From JBHHXR01 sp046757205 (GTDB lineage: Bacteria > Pseudomonadota > Alphaproteobacteria > Rhodobacterales > Rhodobacteraceae): 7,517 nt of DNA. The stretch's first letter is position 1, and each line of letters starts with the position of its first letter. The notes under the pieces were generated by a model that was given only the letters and a program-made list of their open reading frames with translations, ran no database searches and was not told the DNA's origin. The position numbers and the translations under genes are program-made. Of this stretch, positions 1 through 6,892 are shown piece after piece. Where the stretch lies: assembly GCA_046757205.1 (NCBI GenBank), contig JBHHXR010000184.1, positions 1-7,517 of the forward strand, given 5' to 3'.

Positions 1-1
1 C

Positions 2-409
2 AGGCAGACGGCGTTGCAGCCGGGGGAGTTGGTGGTTGCGGTTCATGTCCCGGCTCACCCGGAAGGCGCGTTCAGCAGGTTTGGCAAGCTCGGCTCCCGG
101 CGCTATCTGGTGATATCCGTGGCGATGATCGCCATCACCATTATCCCCGACGCGAGCGGCCGGATCGGGGACGCGCGGATAGCCGTCGGCGCCTGTTCGC
201 CGGTGGCGCGCCGGATTCCGGCGCTGGAAGCGGAACTGGCGGGCCAGCCGCTTGCCGGTGATCCCGGCCGACTCGTCCGCAAAGAGCAGCTCTGTGTGCT
301 GGCGCCGATCGGCGATGTCCGGGGCACCGCCGAGTACCGGCTCGACGCCGTGGCCGAGATGCTGCGGCGCATGCTCGGCGCTCTGGCGGCGCGGGAGAGC
401 GCGGCATGA
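2..409 (+). CDS. FAD-binding subunit of a molybdenum hydroxylase (CoxM/XdhB/NdhF-like), 3' part only
   Basis: This is the C-terminal 135 residues of a gene that begins upstream of the window; the reading frame is open from base 2. Visible landmarks are an LQPGELVVAVHVP strand near the left edge, then FGKLGSRRYLVISVAM, which matches the F-x-K-x-x-x-R pattern at the start of the CO-dehydrogenase flavoprotein C-terminal domain, then a DARIAVGACSPVARRIPALE stretch typical of that domain. The FAD-contacting N-terminal domain is off the window. In this family the subunit accepts electrons from the [2Fe-2S] clusters onto FAD and passes them to NAD+ or another acceptor. Its stop overlaps the start of the next gene (ATGA, 406-409), so the two are probably translationally coupled and form one enzyme. 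Family assignment is firm; the substrate is inferred from the downstream reductase gene. Confidence 0.88.
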   Translation, partial: RQTALQPGELVVAVHVPAHPEGAFSRFGKLGSRRYLVISVAMIAITIIPDASGRIGDARIAVGACSPVARRIPALEAELAGQPLAGDPGRLVRKEQLCVLAPIGDVRGTAEYRLDAVAEMLRRMLGALAARESAA

Positions 410-3177
410 ATGTGCGGGACAGCGATACCCAGCCGGGCCTTTGCGGCTTCGTGCTGAACGGCCGCGCCGTCGAGGCCGACGCGCCGGGACAGGCGCGACT
501 TTCCGACGTGCTGCGCGAGACGCTCGGCGCGCGCGACGTCAAGGTCGGCTGCAATGCCGGCGACTGCGGCGCCTGCACGGTACTGCTCGACGGCCTGCCG
601 GTGTGCGCCTGCATCACGCCCCTGGCGCAGGCGGCGGGGCGGCGGGTCGAGACCTTGTCGGGCCTCGTCGAGGCCGAGCCTCTGGCCGCATCGCTGGCAC
701 GCGCCTTCCTGCGCCACGGCGCCGCGCAATGCGGCATCTGCACGCCGGGGATGCTGGTCGCCGCCACCGCGCTCCTGCGCGCCGACCCGGCGCCCGGCGC
801 GGCGGCGGTCGAGGATGCGCTGAGCGGCGTGCTGTGCCGCTGCACCGGCTACCGCAAGATCGTCGATGCCGTGCTCGACGCCCGGAGCGACGGCGGACCA
901 TCGCCCTCGCCCGAAGGCTCCGGCCATGTCGGCGAATCGCCCGTGCGGTTCGACGGCAGGGCCAAGGTCGAGGGCACCGAAGGTTTCGGCGACGATGTGG
1001 CACCAGCCGATGCGCTACATGTCAGGGTCATCCGCTCGCCCTATCACCGGGCCCGGTTTTCCTTCGGCCGTATCGACGATTTCGTTATGTTGAACAAGGG
1101 AATAGAATGCGTTCTTACGGCGAGTGACATCCCCGGACGCAACGCTTTCGGCGCCATTCCCGCATTCGTCGATCAGCCCGTCTTCGCCGAGCGCGAGGCG
1201 GTTTTCCGCGGCGAAGCCGTGGCCGCCGTCGTCGGAACCGCGAGGGCGGTGGCAGAGCTGGACCCCGACGCGTTTCCGGTCGAGTGGACCGAACTGCCCT
1301 GTGCGCTGACCCCCGATGAAGCGGCGAGCGGCAGTGTGCCGGACATGCACGCGGGCCGGCCGGGAAACGTGATGTGCAGCGGATTCGTCCAGAGAGGCGA
1401 TGTGGCGGCGGGCCTGTCGGGCGCCGACATCGTGGTCGAAGACCGGTTCGCCACGTCCTTTGTCGAGCACGCCTATATCGAGCCGGAGGCCGGGTTCGCC
1501 CGCCGCGTCGGCGACCGGATCGAAGTCCATGCCTGCACCCAGGCGCCGGTGATGGACCAGGAGACGATCGCCGATATTCTCGGGTTGGAAAAATCAGCCG
1601 TCCGGGTGGTCCCGACGGCGACGGGCGGCGGTTTCGGCTCCAAGCTCGACGTTTCGCTGCAGCCCTACGTGGCGCTGGCCGCGTGGGTGCTGAACCGTCC
1701 GGCCCGGATCGCCTATTCGCGAACCGAATCGATGCAGTCGACGACCAAACGCCATCCCTCCGACATCCGGCTGAAGATCGGCGCGGACAAGACGGGCAGG
1801 ATCACCGGGTTCGATTTCAAGGGCATTTTCAACACCGGCGCGCATTCGTCCTGGGGGCCGACGGTGGCCAACCGGGTGCCGGTCCATGCCGGTGGGCCTT
1901 ACCGGATCGGGAATTACCGGGCGAAGGCTACGGGTATCTACACCAATTGCCCGCCCGCCGGGGCGTTTCGCGGCTTCGGCGTGCCACAGGCGGCGATCGC
2001 GCAGGAAGTTCTGTTCGACGAACTGGCGGAACGGCTCGGCCTCGACCGGCTGGAATTTCGTCTGCGCAACGCGCTCGACAACGGCGTTGCGACGGTTACC
2101 GGCCAGGTGTTCGAGAGGGGCGTAGGCATCCGCGCCTGCCTCGAGGCCTTGCAGGCGCACTGGCGGCGGGCGTTGGCCGCGACGGCGGAATTCAACGCGC
2201 GGGCCGGCGCATCGCCGCTGCGCCGCGGCGTCGGTATCGCCTCGGGGTGGTATGGCTGCGGCAACACCTCGCTGCCCAACCCATCGACCATCAAGGCCGG
2301 GCTGCGACCGGACGGCAAGATAGTGCTGCACCAGGGCGCGGCCGATATCGGCCAGGGCGCGAATACCGTCATCACGCAGATATTCGCCACCGCGCTCGGC
2401 GTGCCTGCCGCGGATATCGAGATCGTCGGCGGCGATACCGACGTGACGCCCGACGCCGGCAAGACCTCGGCTTCGCGGCAGACTTTCGTGTCCGGCAACG
2501 CTGCGCGGCTGGCGGGCGAAGCGCTGCGCGCGCAGCTTCTGGCGCTGTGCAACGTGTCCGAAATCGCAAGCATCCGCTTCGAAGACGGCGTTCTGGAGCT
2601 TTCCGAAGCGGGGCGGGTTCACCGCTTCGGCCTTGCGGAGCTGAAAACGGACGCCGAGGGCTATGTGCTGCGCGCCGAGGAAACCTACGACCCGCCGACC
2701 AGGCCGCTCGACGAGAACGGCCAGGGCATCCCCTATGCGGTGTTCGGCTACACGGCGCAGATGGCGGAACTGACCGTCGACACGGGCCTCGGCACGGTGA
2801 AACTGGACAAATTCACCGCCGCCCATGACGTCGGCAGGGCGATAAACCCGGTGCTGATCGAAGGACAGGTGCATGGCGGCATCGCGCAGGGCATCGGCAT
2901 GGCGCTGATGGAGGAATTCATCCCCGGCCGGACGGAAAACCTGCACGATTACCTGATCCCGACATTCGGCGACATACCCCCGATAGAGACCATAATCATC
3001 GAAGAGGAAGACGCGCACGGACCCTATGGCGCCAAGGGCCTGGGCGAGCACGTGCTGATCCCGACGGCGCCGGCGATCCTCAACGCGATCCGCCACGCCA
3101 CCGGCGCACGCATCCGGCGGCTGCCGGCGACCCCGGACCGGGTGCTCGCCGCGATCCGTTCGGCAAGGAAGGGCTGA
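406..3177 (+). CDS. Fused [2Fe-2S]/molybdopterin catalytic subunit of a xanthine-oxidase-family hydroxylase, probable nicotinate dehydrogenase
   Basis: This 923-residue protein carries two normally separate subunits. Residues 1-85 are a plant-type ferredoxin domain with cluster ligands C49, C54, C57 and C69. Residues about 90-160 are the helical second [2Fe-2S] domain with C109, C112, C144 and C146 (QCGICTPG and CRCTGYRK). After a Gly/Ser/Pro-rich linker (161-175) comes the hammerhead domain, then the molybdopterin-binding domains with GGGFGSK (407-413), GAFRGFG (519-525), DIGQGANT (647-654) and the catalytic glutamate E881 in KGLGE. There is no FAD domain; the preceding gene supplies it. The start is supported by GGGAGAG six bases upstream and by the ATGA overlap. 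The enzyme family hydroxylates N-heterocycles or aldehydes with water-derived oxygen. Nicotinate as substrate, giving 6-hydroxynicotinate, is inferred from the reductase gene three bases downstream. Another pyridine or purine substrate is possible. Confidence 0.9.
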   Translation: MNVRDSDTQPGLCGFVLNGRAVEADAPGQARLSDVLRETLGARDVKVGCNAGDCGACTVLLDGLPVCACITPLAQAAGRRVETLSGLVEAEPLAASLARAFLRHGAAQCGICTPGMLVAATALLRADPAPGAAAVEDALSGVLCRCTGYRKIVDAVLDARSDGGPSPSPEGSGHVGESPVRFDGRAKVEGTEGFGDDVAPADALHVRVIRSPYHRARFSFGRIDDFVMLNKGIECVLTASDIPGRNAFGAIPAFVDQPVFAEREAVFRGEAVAAVVGTARAVAELDPDAFPVEWTELPCALTPDEAASGSVPDMHAGRPGNVMCSGFVQRGDVAAGLSGADIVVEDRFATSFVEHAYIEPEAGFARRVGDRIEVHACTQAPVMDQETIADILGLEKSAVRVVPTATGGGFGSKLDVSLQPYVALAAWVLNRPARIAYSRTESMQSTTKRHPSDIRLKIGADKTGRITGFDFKGIFNTGAHSSWGPTVANRVPVHAGGPYRIGNYRAKATGIYTNCPPAGAFRGFGVPQAAIAQEVLFDELAERLGLDRLEFRLRNALDNGVATVTGQVFERGVGIRACLEALQAHWRRALAATAEFNARAGASPLRRGVGIASGWYGCGNTSLPNPSTIKAGLRPDGKIVLHQGAADIGQGANTVITQIFATALGVPAADIEIVGGDTDVTPDAGKTSASRQTFVSGNAARLAGEALRAQLLALCNVSEIASIRFEDGVLELSEAGRVHRFGLAELKTDAEGYVLRAEETYDPPTRPLDENGQGIPYAVFGYTAQMAELTVDTGLGTVKLDKFTAAHDVGRAINPVLIEGQVHGGIAQGIGMALMEEFIPGRTENLHDYLIPTFGDIPPIETIIIEEEDAHGPYGAKGLGEHVLIPTAPAILNAIRHATGARIRRLPATPDRVLAAIRSARKG

Positions 3178-3180
3178 GGC

Positions 3181-4677
3181 ATGGTTCGCCAGAAAGTCGA
3201 GGAAGCCTATCAGGGCAAGATACGCTGCGATGCCTGCCCGGTGATGTGCTACATCGCCGACGGCCGCGCCGGGGCATGCGACCGCTACGCCAATGACGGC
3301 GGCGAACTGGTGCGGCTCGATCCCTTCACCATCATCGAGCAGAAGGTGGCGGACGGCGCGAAACTTGTGCCGTTCCTGCAGAATATCGAGGCCGACGACT
3401 GGGACGGCGACATCGTGCAGGGCACGCGGCCGTTCGTCACCGCGGTCGGCGCGGGCACCACCTACCCCGACTACAAGCCGGCCCCCTTCATCGTCAGCCA
3501 GGAGTTCGAGGGCATCGACATGGTGACGATCGTCACCGAGGGCATCTTCAGCTACTGCGGCGTCAAGGTGAAGATCGACACCGACCGCCACCTCGGGCCT
3601 GAAAGATCGATCGTGCGCGTCGAGGGCGAACCCGTCGGCCACGTGATGACCGGCGAGTACGGTTCCCAGATGCTGTCGCTCGGCGGCGTCAATCACCTGA
3701 CCGGCGGGTCAAAGAAGGAGGGCCGTGTAACCTGCGACACGCTGCTGAAACTGTGCAACCGCGAACCGGTTGAAGTCGCTATCGACGACGGGGCGCGGGT
3801 CCGCATCCAGGCCGGCAAGGCGCCGGTGGTGAACGGTGTCGAGGAACACCTGATGCGCGTGGGCTGCGGATCGGCGACGATCGGCATGTTCGCGCGGCAG
3901 TGGGTGGCGTTCGTCGATGAGGTTGTCGTCGTCGACGACCATATCACGGGCGTGCTGTCGGAGCATCAGGCGGGCAAGCAGCTCGACGTGCCGCGAACCG
4001 GCATCAGGATCAAGGGCCGCCGCTCCACCCCCGGGCGCTACTTTCAGGTCGCCGAACCCGGTGCCGGCTGGGGCGGCACCGATATCGATGACCCGCTGAC
4101 GATCCTCGGCGATTTCGACCCGAAATACGCCAGGCCCGGGCTGCGGATGCTGATGGTTTCCACCACCGGAGAGCAATGGGGATATTACGTTCTGGACAAG
4201 GAACTGAAGCCGGTGCCGGCAGACCTGCCGGATGCCCTGAGCTTCTCGGTCGAGAGGATCGCGGAAAACTGCGAACCGGCGCTGTGCTCGGTGCTGTTCA
4301 TGGGCGGCGCCGGCGGTTCGCTTCGTGCCGGCGTGACCGACAATCCGGTGCGCCTCACGCGTTCCGTCAAGGAAAGCGTCGCCTACGTCTCGGTCGGCGG
4401 CGCGCCGGCCTATGTCTGGCCCGGCGGCGGCATCACCATCATGGCGGATGTCACCGAGACGCCGGCCAACGCGTTCGGCTACGTGCCGACACCGGCGCTG
4501 GTGGCGCCCATCGAATTCACCATGCGGCTGTCGGATTACGAAAAGCTCGGCGGTCACATGGACCACGTGATCGGCCTCGAAGAGGTCGCGAAACAGGTGG
4601 AGCGGCGGGTCTCGCGGGACCCGGCGATGCCCTGGCCGTTGGATACCCGGCATTTCCGCTGGTCGGGACGCGGCTGA
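3181..4677 (+). CDS. hnr: 6-hydroxynicotinate reductase homologue (iron-sulfur protein)
   Basis: I recognise this 498-residue protein as a homologue of 6-hydroxynicotinate reductase (EC 1.3.7.1 type), which in Eubacterium barkeri reduces 6-hydroxynicotinate to 1,4,5,6-tetrahydro-6-oxonicotinate with reduced ferredoxin. The N-terminus has C16, C19, C23 and C33 (CDACPVMC, then GACDRY), a CxxCxxxCx9C pattern that very likely binds an Fe-S cluster. Further cysteines are C126, C185, C192, C229, C364 and C369, some of which could hold a second cluster. Gly-rich segments (GGAGGS 375-380 and a WPGGG stretch at 413-417) lie in the C-terminal half. There is no signal peptide or membrane segment, so it should be cytosolic. 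The ATG follows the upstream stop by three bases, with GGAAGGG seven bases before it. Recognition is from memory of the family, not a database search. The physiological electron donor is not visible here. Confidence 0.82.
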   Translation: MVRQKVEEAYQGKIRCDACPVMCYIADGRAGACDRYANDGGELVRLDPFTIIEQKVADGAKLVPFLQNIEADDWDGDIVQGTRPFVTAVGAGTTYPDYKPAPFIVSQEFEGIDMVTIVTEGIFSYCGVKVKIDTDRHLGPERSIVRVEGEPVGHVMTGEYGSQMLSLGGVNHLTGGSKKEGRVTCDTLLKLCNREPVEVAIDDGARVRIQAGKAPVVNGVEEHLMRVGCGSATIGMFARQWVAFVDEVVVVDDHITGVLSEHQAGKQLDVPRTGIRIKGRRSTPGRYFQVAEPGAGWGGTDIDDPLTILGDFDPKYARPGLRMLMVSTTGEQWGYYVLDKELKPVPADLPDALSFSVERIAENCEPALCSVLFMGGAGGSLRAGVTDNPVRLTRSVKESVAYVSVGGAPAYVWPGGGITIMADVTETPANAFGYVPTPALVAPIEFTMRLSDYEKLGGHMDHVIGLEEVAKQVERRVSRDPAMPWPLDTRHFRWSGRG

Positions 4678-4686
4678 CCGGCGGCC

Positions 4687-5559
4687 ATGGAAACCCCGCG
4701 TGCCTATGTTTCGGAAAACGGAACGCGCCTGCGGCTGGTTCACGGCCCGATCGACATCGTCGCCGGCGCCGACGGCGCCGACGGGGACGCGCGGCTGCGC
4801 GCCTTCGCCGCCGCACGCGAGCGGTTCCGGACCATCCTGAGCGAACTGGTGGCGGAGCTTCCGATCCTGCGCAGCAGGTGTTCGCCGGGCGGGCTCGGGC
4901 TGCGCGGACCGGTCGCCCGGCGCATGGAAGCCGCCGTGCTGCCGTTCGCCGGCGACACCTTCGTAACGCCGATGGCGGCGGTCGCGGGGGCCGTCTCGGC
5001 AGAGATCGTCGAGACCATGCTGAAGCCGGCGCCCCTTACCCGCGCCTTCGCCAACAACGGCGGCGACATCGCGGTTCACCTGTCTCCCGGCGCCGTATTC
5101 GAAATCGGCATGGCCAGGTTCGCGAGCGGCGCGCTCGGCCGCATAAGCATCTCCGCCGGAGACGGTATCGGCGGCATCGCCAGCAGCGGCGCGACGGGGC
5201 GCAGCCTGTCGATGGGCATTGCCGATTCCGTCACGGTTCTTGCTGCCGACGCGCCATCCGCCGACGCCGCCGCCACGCTGATCGCCAACGCGGTGGACCT
5301 GCCCGGCCATCCCGGCATCGAGCGTCAGGCCGCCGACCGTCTGCAACCGGATACGGACCTTGGAAATCGGCTCGTGGTGACCGGGCGCGCGGGCCTTTCC
5401 GACGCCGACATCGAAGAGGCGCTGGAGCGCGGCGCGGCGCAATCGGAGGAAATGCTGCGGCGGGGGCTGATCGGCGCCGCCGCACTGTTTCTGGAAAACC
5501 GCAGCCGGTTTGTCGGCGGGCCCGCGGCGCGCGCCTTTCGAATCTCCGCGCGCGGCTGA
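4687..5559 (+). CDS. UPF0280 family protein (ApbE-like superfamily)
   Basis: This 290-residue protein matches the UPF0280 family, related in fold to ApbE flavin transferases. The key segment is NNGGDIAVHL (123-132), which resembles the ApbE N-x-GG-D motif. It is followed by GIASSGATGRSLSMGIADSV (163-182), a hallmark stretch of the family, and a C-terminal helix-rich region. There is no signal peptide, unlike periplasmic ApbE proteins, so it should act in the cytoplasm. It starts nine bases after the reductase stop and is the last gene of this operon. No good Shine-Dalgarno precedes the ATG, so translation may depend on coupling. The family has no established reaction known to me. Its position suggests a role in maturing or assisting the reductase or the Mo-hydroxylase, possibly through flavin, but this is inference. 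Family call is confident; function is not. Confidence 0.85.
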   Translation: METPRAYVSENGTRLRLVHGPIDIVAGADGADGDARLRAFAAARERFRTILSELVAELPILRSRCSPGGLGLRGPVARRMEAAVLPFAGDTFVTPMAAVAGAVSAEIVETMLKPAPLTRAFANNGGDIAVHLSPGAVFEIGMARFASGALGRISISAGDGIGGIASSGATGRSLSMGIADSVTVLAADAPSADAAATLIANAVDLPGHPGIERQAADRLQPDTDLGNRLVVTGRAGLSDADIEEALERGAAQSEEMLRRGLIGAAALFLENRSRFVGGPAARAFRISARG

Positions 5560-5569
5560 ACGGCGGCGC

Positions 5570-6082
5570 TCAGGCCAGCTTGCCGAGCAGCTCCAGAAGC
5601 CGCGTGCGCTCCGTCCCGGTCAACGGACGCAAGGTTTCCTCGGTGACGATCCTTGCCTCGGTCACTGCTTCTTCGATCAGGGCGCGTCCCTGCGGCGTCA
5701 GGAACACCAGCAAGCGCCGCTTGTCGGTTTCGCTCGGGCGGGTCCGCACAAGATCGCGCCGGGCGAGCCGGTCGACCACACCCTTGGTCGTGGCCGCGTC
5801 CATGCCGGCCATCCGCCCGAGACGGTTCTGCGAAACCTCGCCGCTGTCGGAAAGTTTCGCCATCACCGCGAACTGGGTGGGCGTCAGGCCGTCGATATGG
5901 CGCGCGAATATTTCCAGATGCCGCTGGTTCGCAAGGCGCAGCTTGAAGCCGATCTGGTCTTCCAGCCGATAGGGCGGGAGTTCCGCCGCGGCGGACGTGA
6001 ATTCGGTATCGGACAGATGTTTTTCCAACTCGGGATCCTGTTTGACGGCTTCGCCCGGCGCCCATGCCAGCCTGAAATTCAT
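5570..6082 (-). CDS. MarR-family transcriptional regulator, probable regulator of the nicotinate cluster
   Basis: A 170-residue winged-helix protein if started at the ATG at 6082. Residues 40-62 form the dimerisation helix (YRLEDQIGFKLRLANQRHLE). LTPTQFAVMAKL (66-77) begins the DNA-binding domain, DAATTKGVVDRLARRDLV (95-112) is the recognition-helix region, and RPSETDKRRLLVFLTPQG (115-132) is the wing. Such proteins usually repress nearby genes and release DNA on binding a phenolic or aromatic carboxylate ligand. The nicotinate regulator NicR of Pseudomonas putida belongs to the same family, so 6-hydroxynicotinate is a reasonable candidate effector. The ATG lacks a Shine-Dalgarno and sits within a palindrome and promoter-like hexamers. 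A TTG at 6026-6028, seven bases after AGGA, would give a 152-residue protein that keeps the whole domain. The gene converges on the UPF0280 gene with a 10-base gap. Confidence 0.88.
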   Translation of the reverse strand: MNFRLAWAPGEAVKQDPELEKHLSDTEFTSAAAELPPYRLEDQIGFKLRLANQRHLEIFARHIDGLTPTQFAVMAKLSDSGEVSQNRLGRMAGMDAATTKGVVDRLARRDLVRTRPSETDKRRLLVFLTPQGRALIEEAVTEARIVTEETLRPLTGTERTRLLELLGKLA

Positions 6083-6094
6083 TTGTAAACGAAT
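6077..6094. promoter_or_regulatory. Imperfect palindrome, candidate MarR operator
   Basis: The 18-base element ATTCATTTGTAAACGAAT reads nearly the same on both strands: 14 of 18 positions are self-complementary, with ATTC/GAAT outer arms and TTT/AAA inner arms. It is AT-rich in a GC-rich region and covers the regulator's annotated ATG. Its size and symmetry fit MarR-type operators. Assignment to this particular regulator is inferred from proximity. Confidence 0.55.
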
Positions 6095-6109
6095 AAAATG
6101 ACGTGACAA
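6082..6109 (-). promoter_or_regulatory. Putative promoter of the MarR-family gene
   Basis: Reading the - strand, TTGTCA (6109-6104) resembles a -35 box and TACAAA (6087-6082) a -10 box, with a 16-base spacer. The -10 element lies inside the palindrome at 6077-6094, so a bound dimer would block RNA polymerase. If used, this promoter would start transcription near 6075, downstream of the ATG at 6082. That favours the TTG start at 6028, which has an AGGA ribosome-binding sequence. Both hexamers are only partial matches. Confidence 0.35.
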
Positions 6110-6310
6110 GCCGAACGGCGCTTGCCGCATTTGGTCATGACCTCGATGCGTGGCGTTGCCGGGCGGCCGGAACAGGTGCTTCAAATCCTTGACTCGCGCT
6201 CCGCCGCTCGGCATTTGTCGGTACACAAACCAAGAAACTGCGTGGGCGCCGTCTGCGGGTCGTGGCAGCCCGGCGCAAGCAGGTGCGGCCCGGCAAGGAG
6301 GTCCCGCCAA
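6083..6310. other. Divergent intergenic region between the regulator and the tandem PF06684 genes
   Basis: This 228-base stretch separates divergently oriented genes and must hold the promoters for both sides unless the right-hand genes are transcribed from further away. I see the promoter-like hexamers and palindrome at its left end, a TTGACT hexamer at 6189-6194 that could be a -35 box without a convincing -10 partner, an inverted repeat at 6214-6229, and a strong Shine-Dalgarno at 6295-6301. No RNA gene or convincing small protein is visible. The PF06684 reading frame stays open upstream to 6122, but that extension shows no family-like sequence. Confidence 0.6.
6214..6229. repeat. Short inverted repeat TTTGT-N6-ACAAA, possible second operator
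   Basis: Perfect five-base arms TTTGT (6214-6218) and ACAAA (6225-6229) flank CGGTAC. The left arm lies in CATTTGT, which also occurs in the palindrome at the regulator start (6080-6086). It sits 20 bases downstream of the TTGACT hexamer, where it could overlap a promoter for the right-hand genes. A repeat this short can arise by chance, so the operator reading is tentative. Confidence 0.3.
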
Positions 6311-6892
6311 ATGCCAACGCCCGAAATCCGCAAGTTCGCGACCTGCCTCGAAGAAATCCGCCACGAGGGTGGCCCGCCGGCGGACCGGCCTCTGAAAAGA
6401 GCCGCGGCGCTTGCGGTGATAGCCAATCCGTTTGCCGGACGCTTTGTCGAGGATATCGCCGGGTTCATGGACGATCTCAAACCCCTTGGCCTGCAAATGG
6501 CCGAACGGCTGGCGCGGATGCTCGGCGGTGCCGCCAATGTCGAGGGTTACGGCAAGGGCGCTATCGTCGGAGAGGCCGGAGAGCTGGAGCATGGCGCGCT
6601 GTGGCACGTCCCCGGCGGATATGCGATGCGCGAGGCGCTGGGCGGCGCGATGGCGATCGTCCCGTCGACCAAAAAGGTCGCCGGTCCCGGCGGGCGGCTG
6701 GATGTGCCGGTCACGCACGTCAATGCCTCCTACGTGCGAAGCCATTTCGACGCGATGGAGGTCGGCCTGCCCGGCGCGCCGGAGGCCGACGAAATGCTTC
6801 TGGCGCTGGTGATGACCACGGGTCCGCGCGTTCATGCGCGGCTCGGCGGTCTCGCCGCCGCCGAAATCAAGGGAGAGGATGGACTGAGATGA
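6311..6892 (+). CDS. Amino acid synthesis family protein (PF06684, formerly DUF1185), first of a tandem pair
   Basis: A 193-residue cytosolic protein. Family-like landmarks are an EIRKFATCLEEIRHEGG N-terminus, ANPFAGRFVEDI (about 38-49), a GYGKGAIVGEAGELEHGA segment near 79-96, VPSTKK near 117-122, and YVRSHFDAMEV near 141-151. The start at 6311 is chosen because AAGGAGG (6295-6301) lies nine bases upstream and the paralogue downstream begins at the equivalent residue. Solved members of the family have a variant of the Bacillus chorismate-mutase fold, from which a role in amino-acid metabolism was suggested; no reaction is established to my knowledge. It is divergent from the MarR-family gene and overlaps the next gene by ATGA. 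Placement beside a 6-hydroxynicotinate reductase suggests a role in the same catabolic route, by inference only. Confidence 0.85.
   Translation: MPTPEIRKFATCLEEIRHEGGPPADRPLKRAAALAVIANPFAGRFVEDIAGFMDDLKPLGLQMAERLARMLGGAANVEGYGKGAIVGEAGELEHGALWHVPGGYAMREALGGAMAIVPSTKKVAGPGGRLDVPVTHVNASYVRSHFDAMEVGLPGAPEADEMLLALVMTTGPRVHARLGGLAAAEIKGEDGLR

Noticed and set aside
1374..2828. A 484-codon + strand frame overlapping the Mo subunit
   Set aside because: Out-of-frame and very arginine-rich, typical of a shadow frame; the overlapping frame carries the Mo-cofactor motifs.
1594..3696. A 700-codon open frame on the - strand opposite the Mo subunit and the reductase start
   Set aside because: It runs antisense to two well-recognised proteins with intact motifs. 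Long antisense frames are expected in GC-rich coding DNA, and its translation shows no recognisable domain.
5185..5196. SGAT inside UPF0280 (residues 167-170) as a possible self-flavinylation site
   Set aside because: It lies in the family's own conserved GIASSGATGRSLSMG block, which looks like a structural or active-site element. ApbE target motifs occur in acceptor proteins, so the match is probably coincidental.
3709..5442. A 577-codon - strand open frame opposite the reductase and UPF0280
   Set aside because: Antisense shadow with low-complexity Arg/Ala/Gly-rich composition and no domain; the + strand genes account for the region.
5560..5569. A shared bidirectional terminator between the convergent UPF0280 and MarR genes
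   Set aside because: The gap is only 10 bases and I found no stem with a flanking T-run in or around it.
6122..6310. Upstream extension of the first PF06684 protein to a start at 6122
   Set aside because: The extra 63 residues do not resemble the paralogue. The strong Shine-Dalgarno and homologous N-terminus point to 6311.
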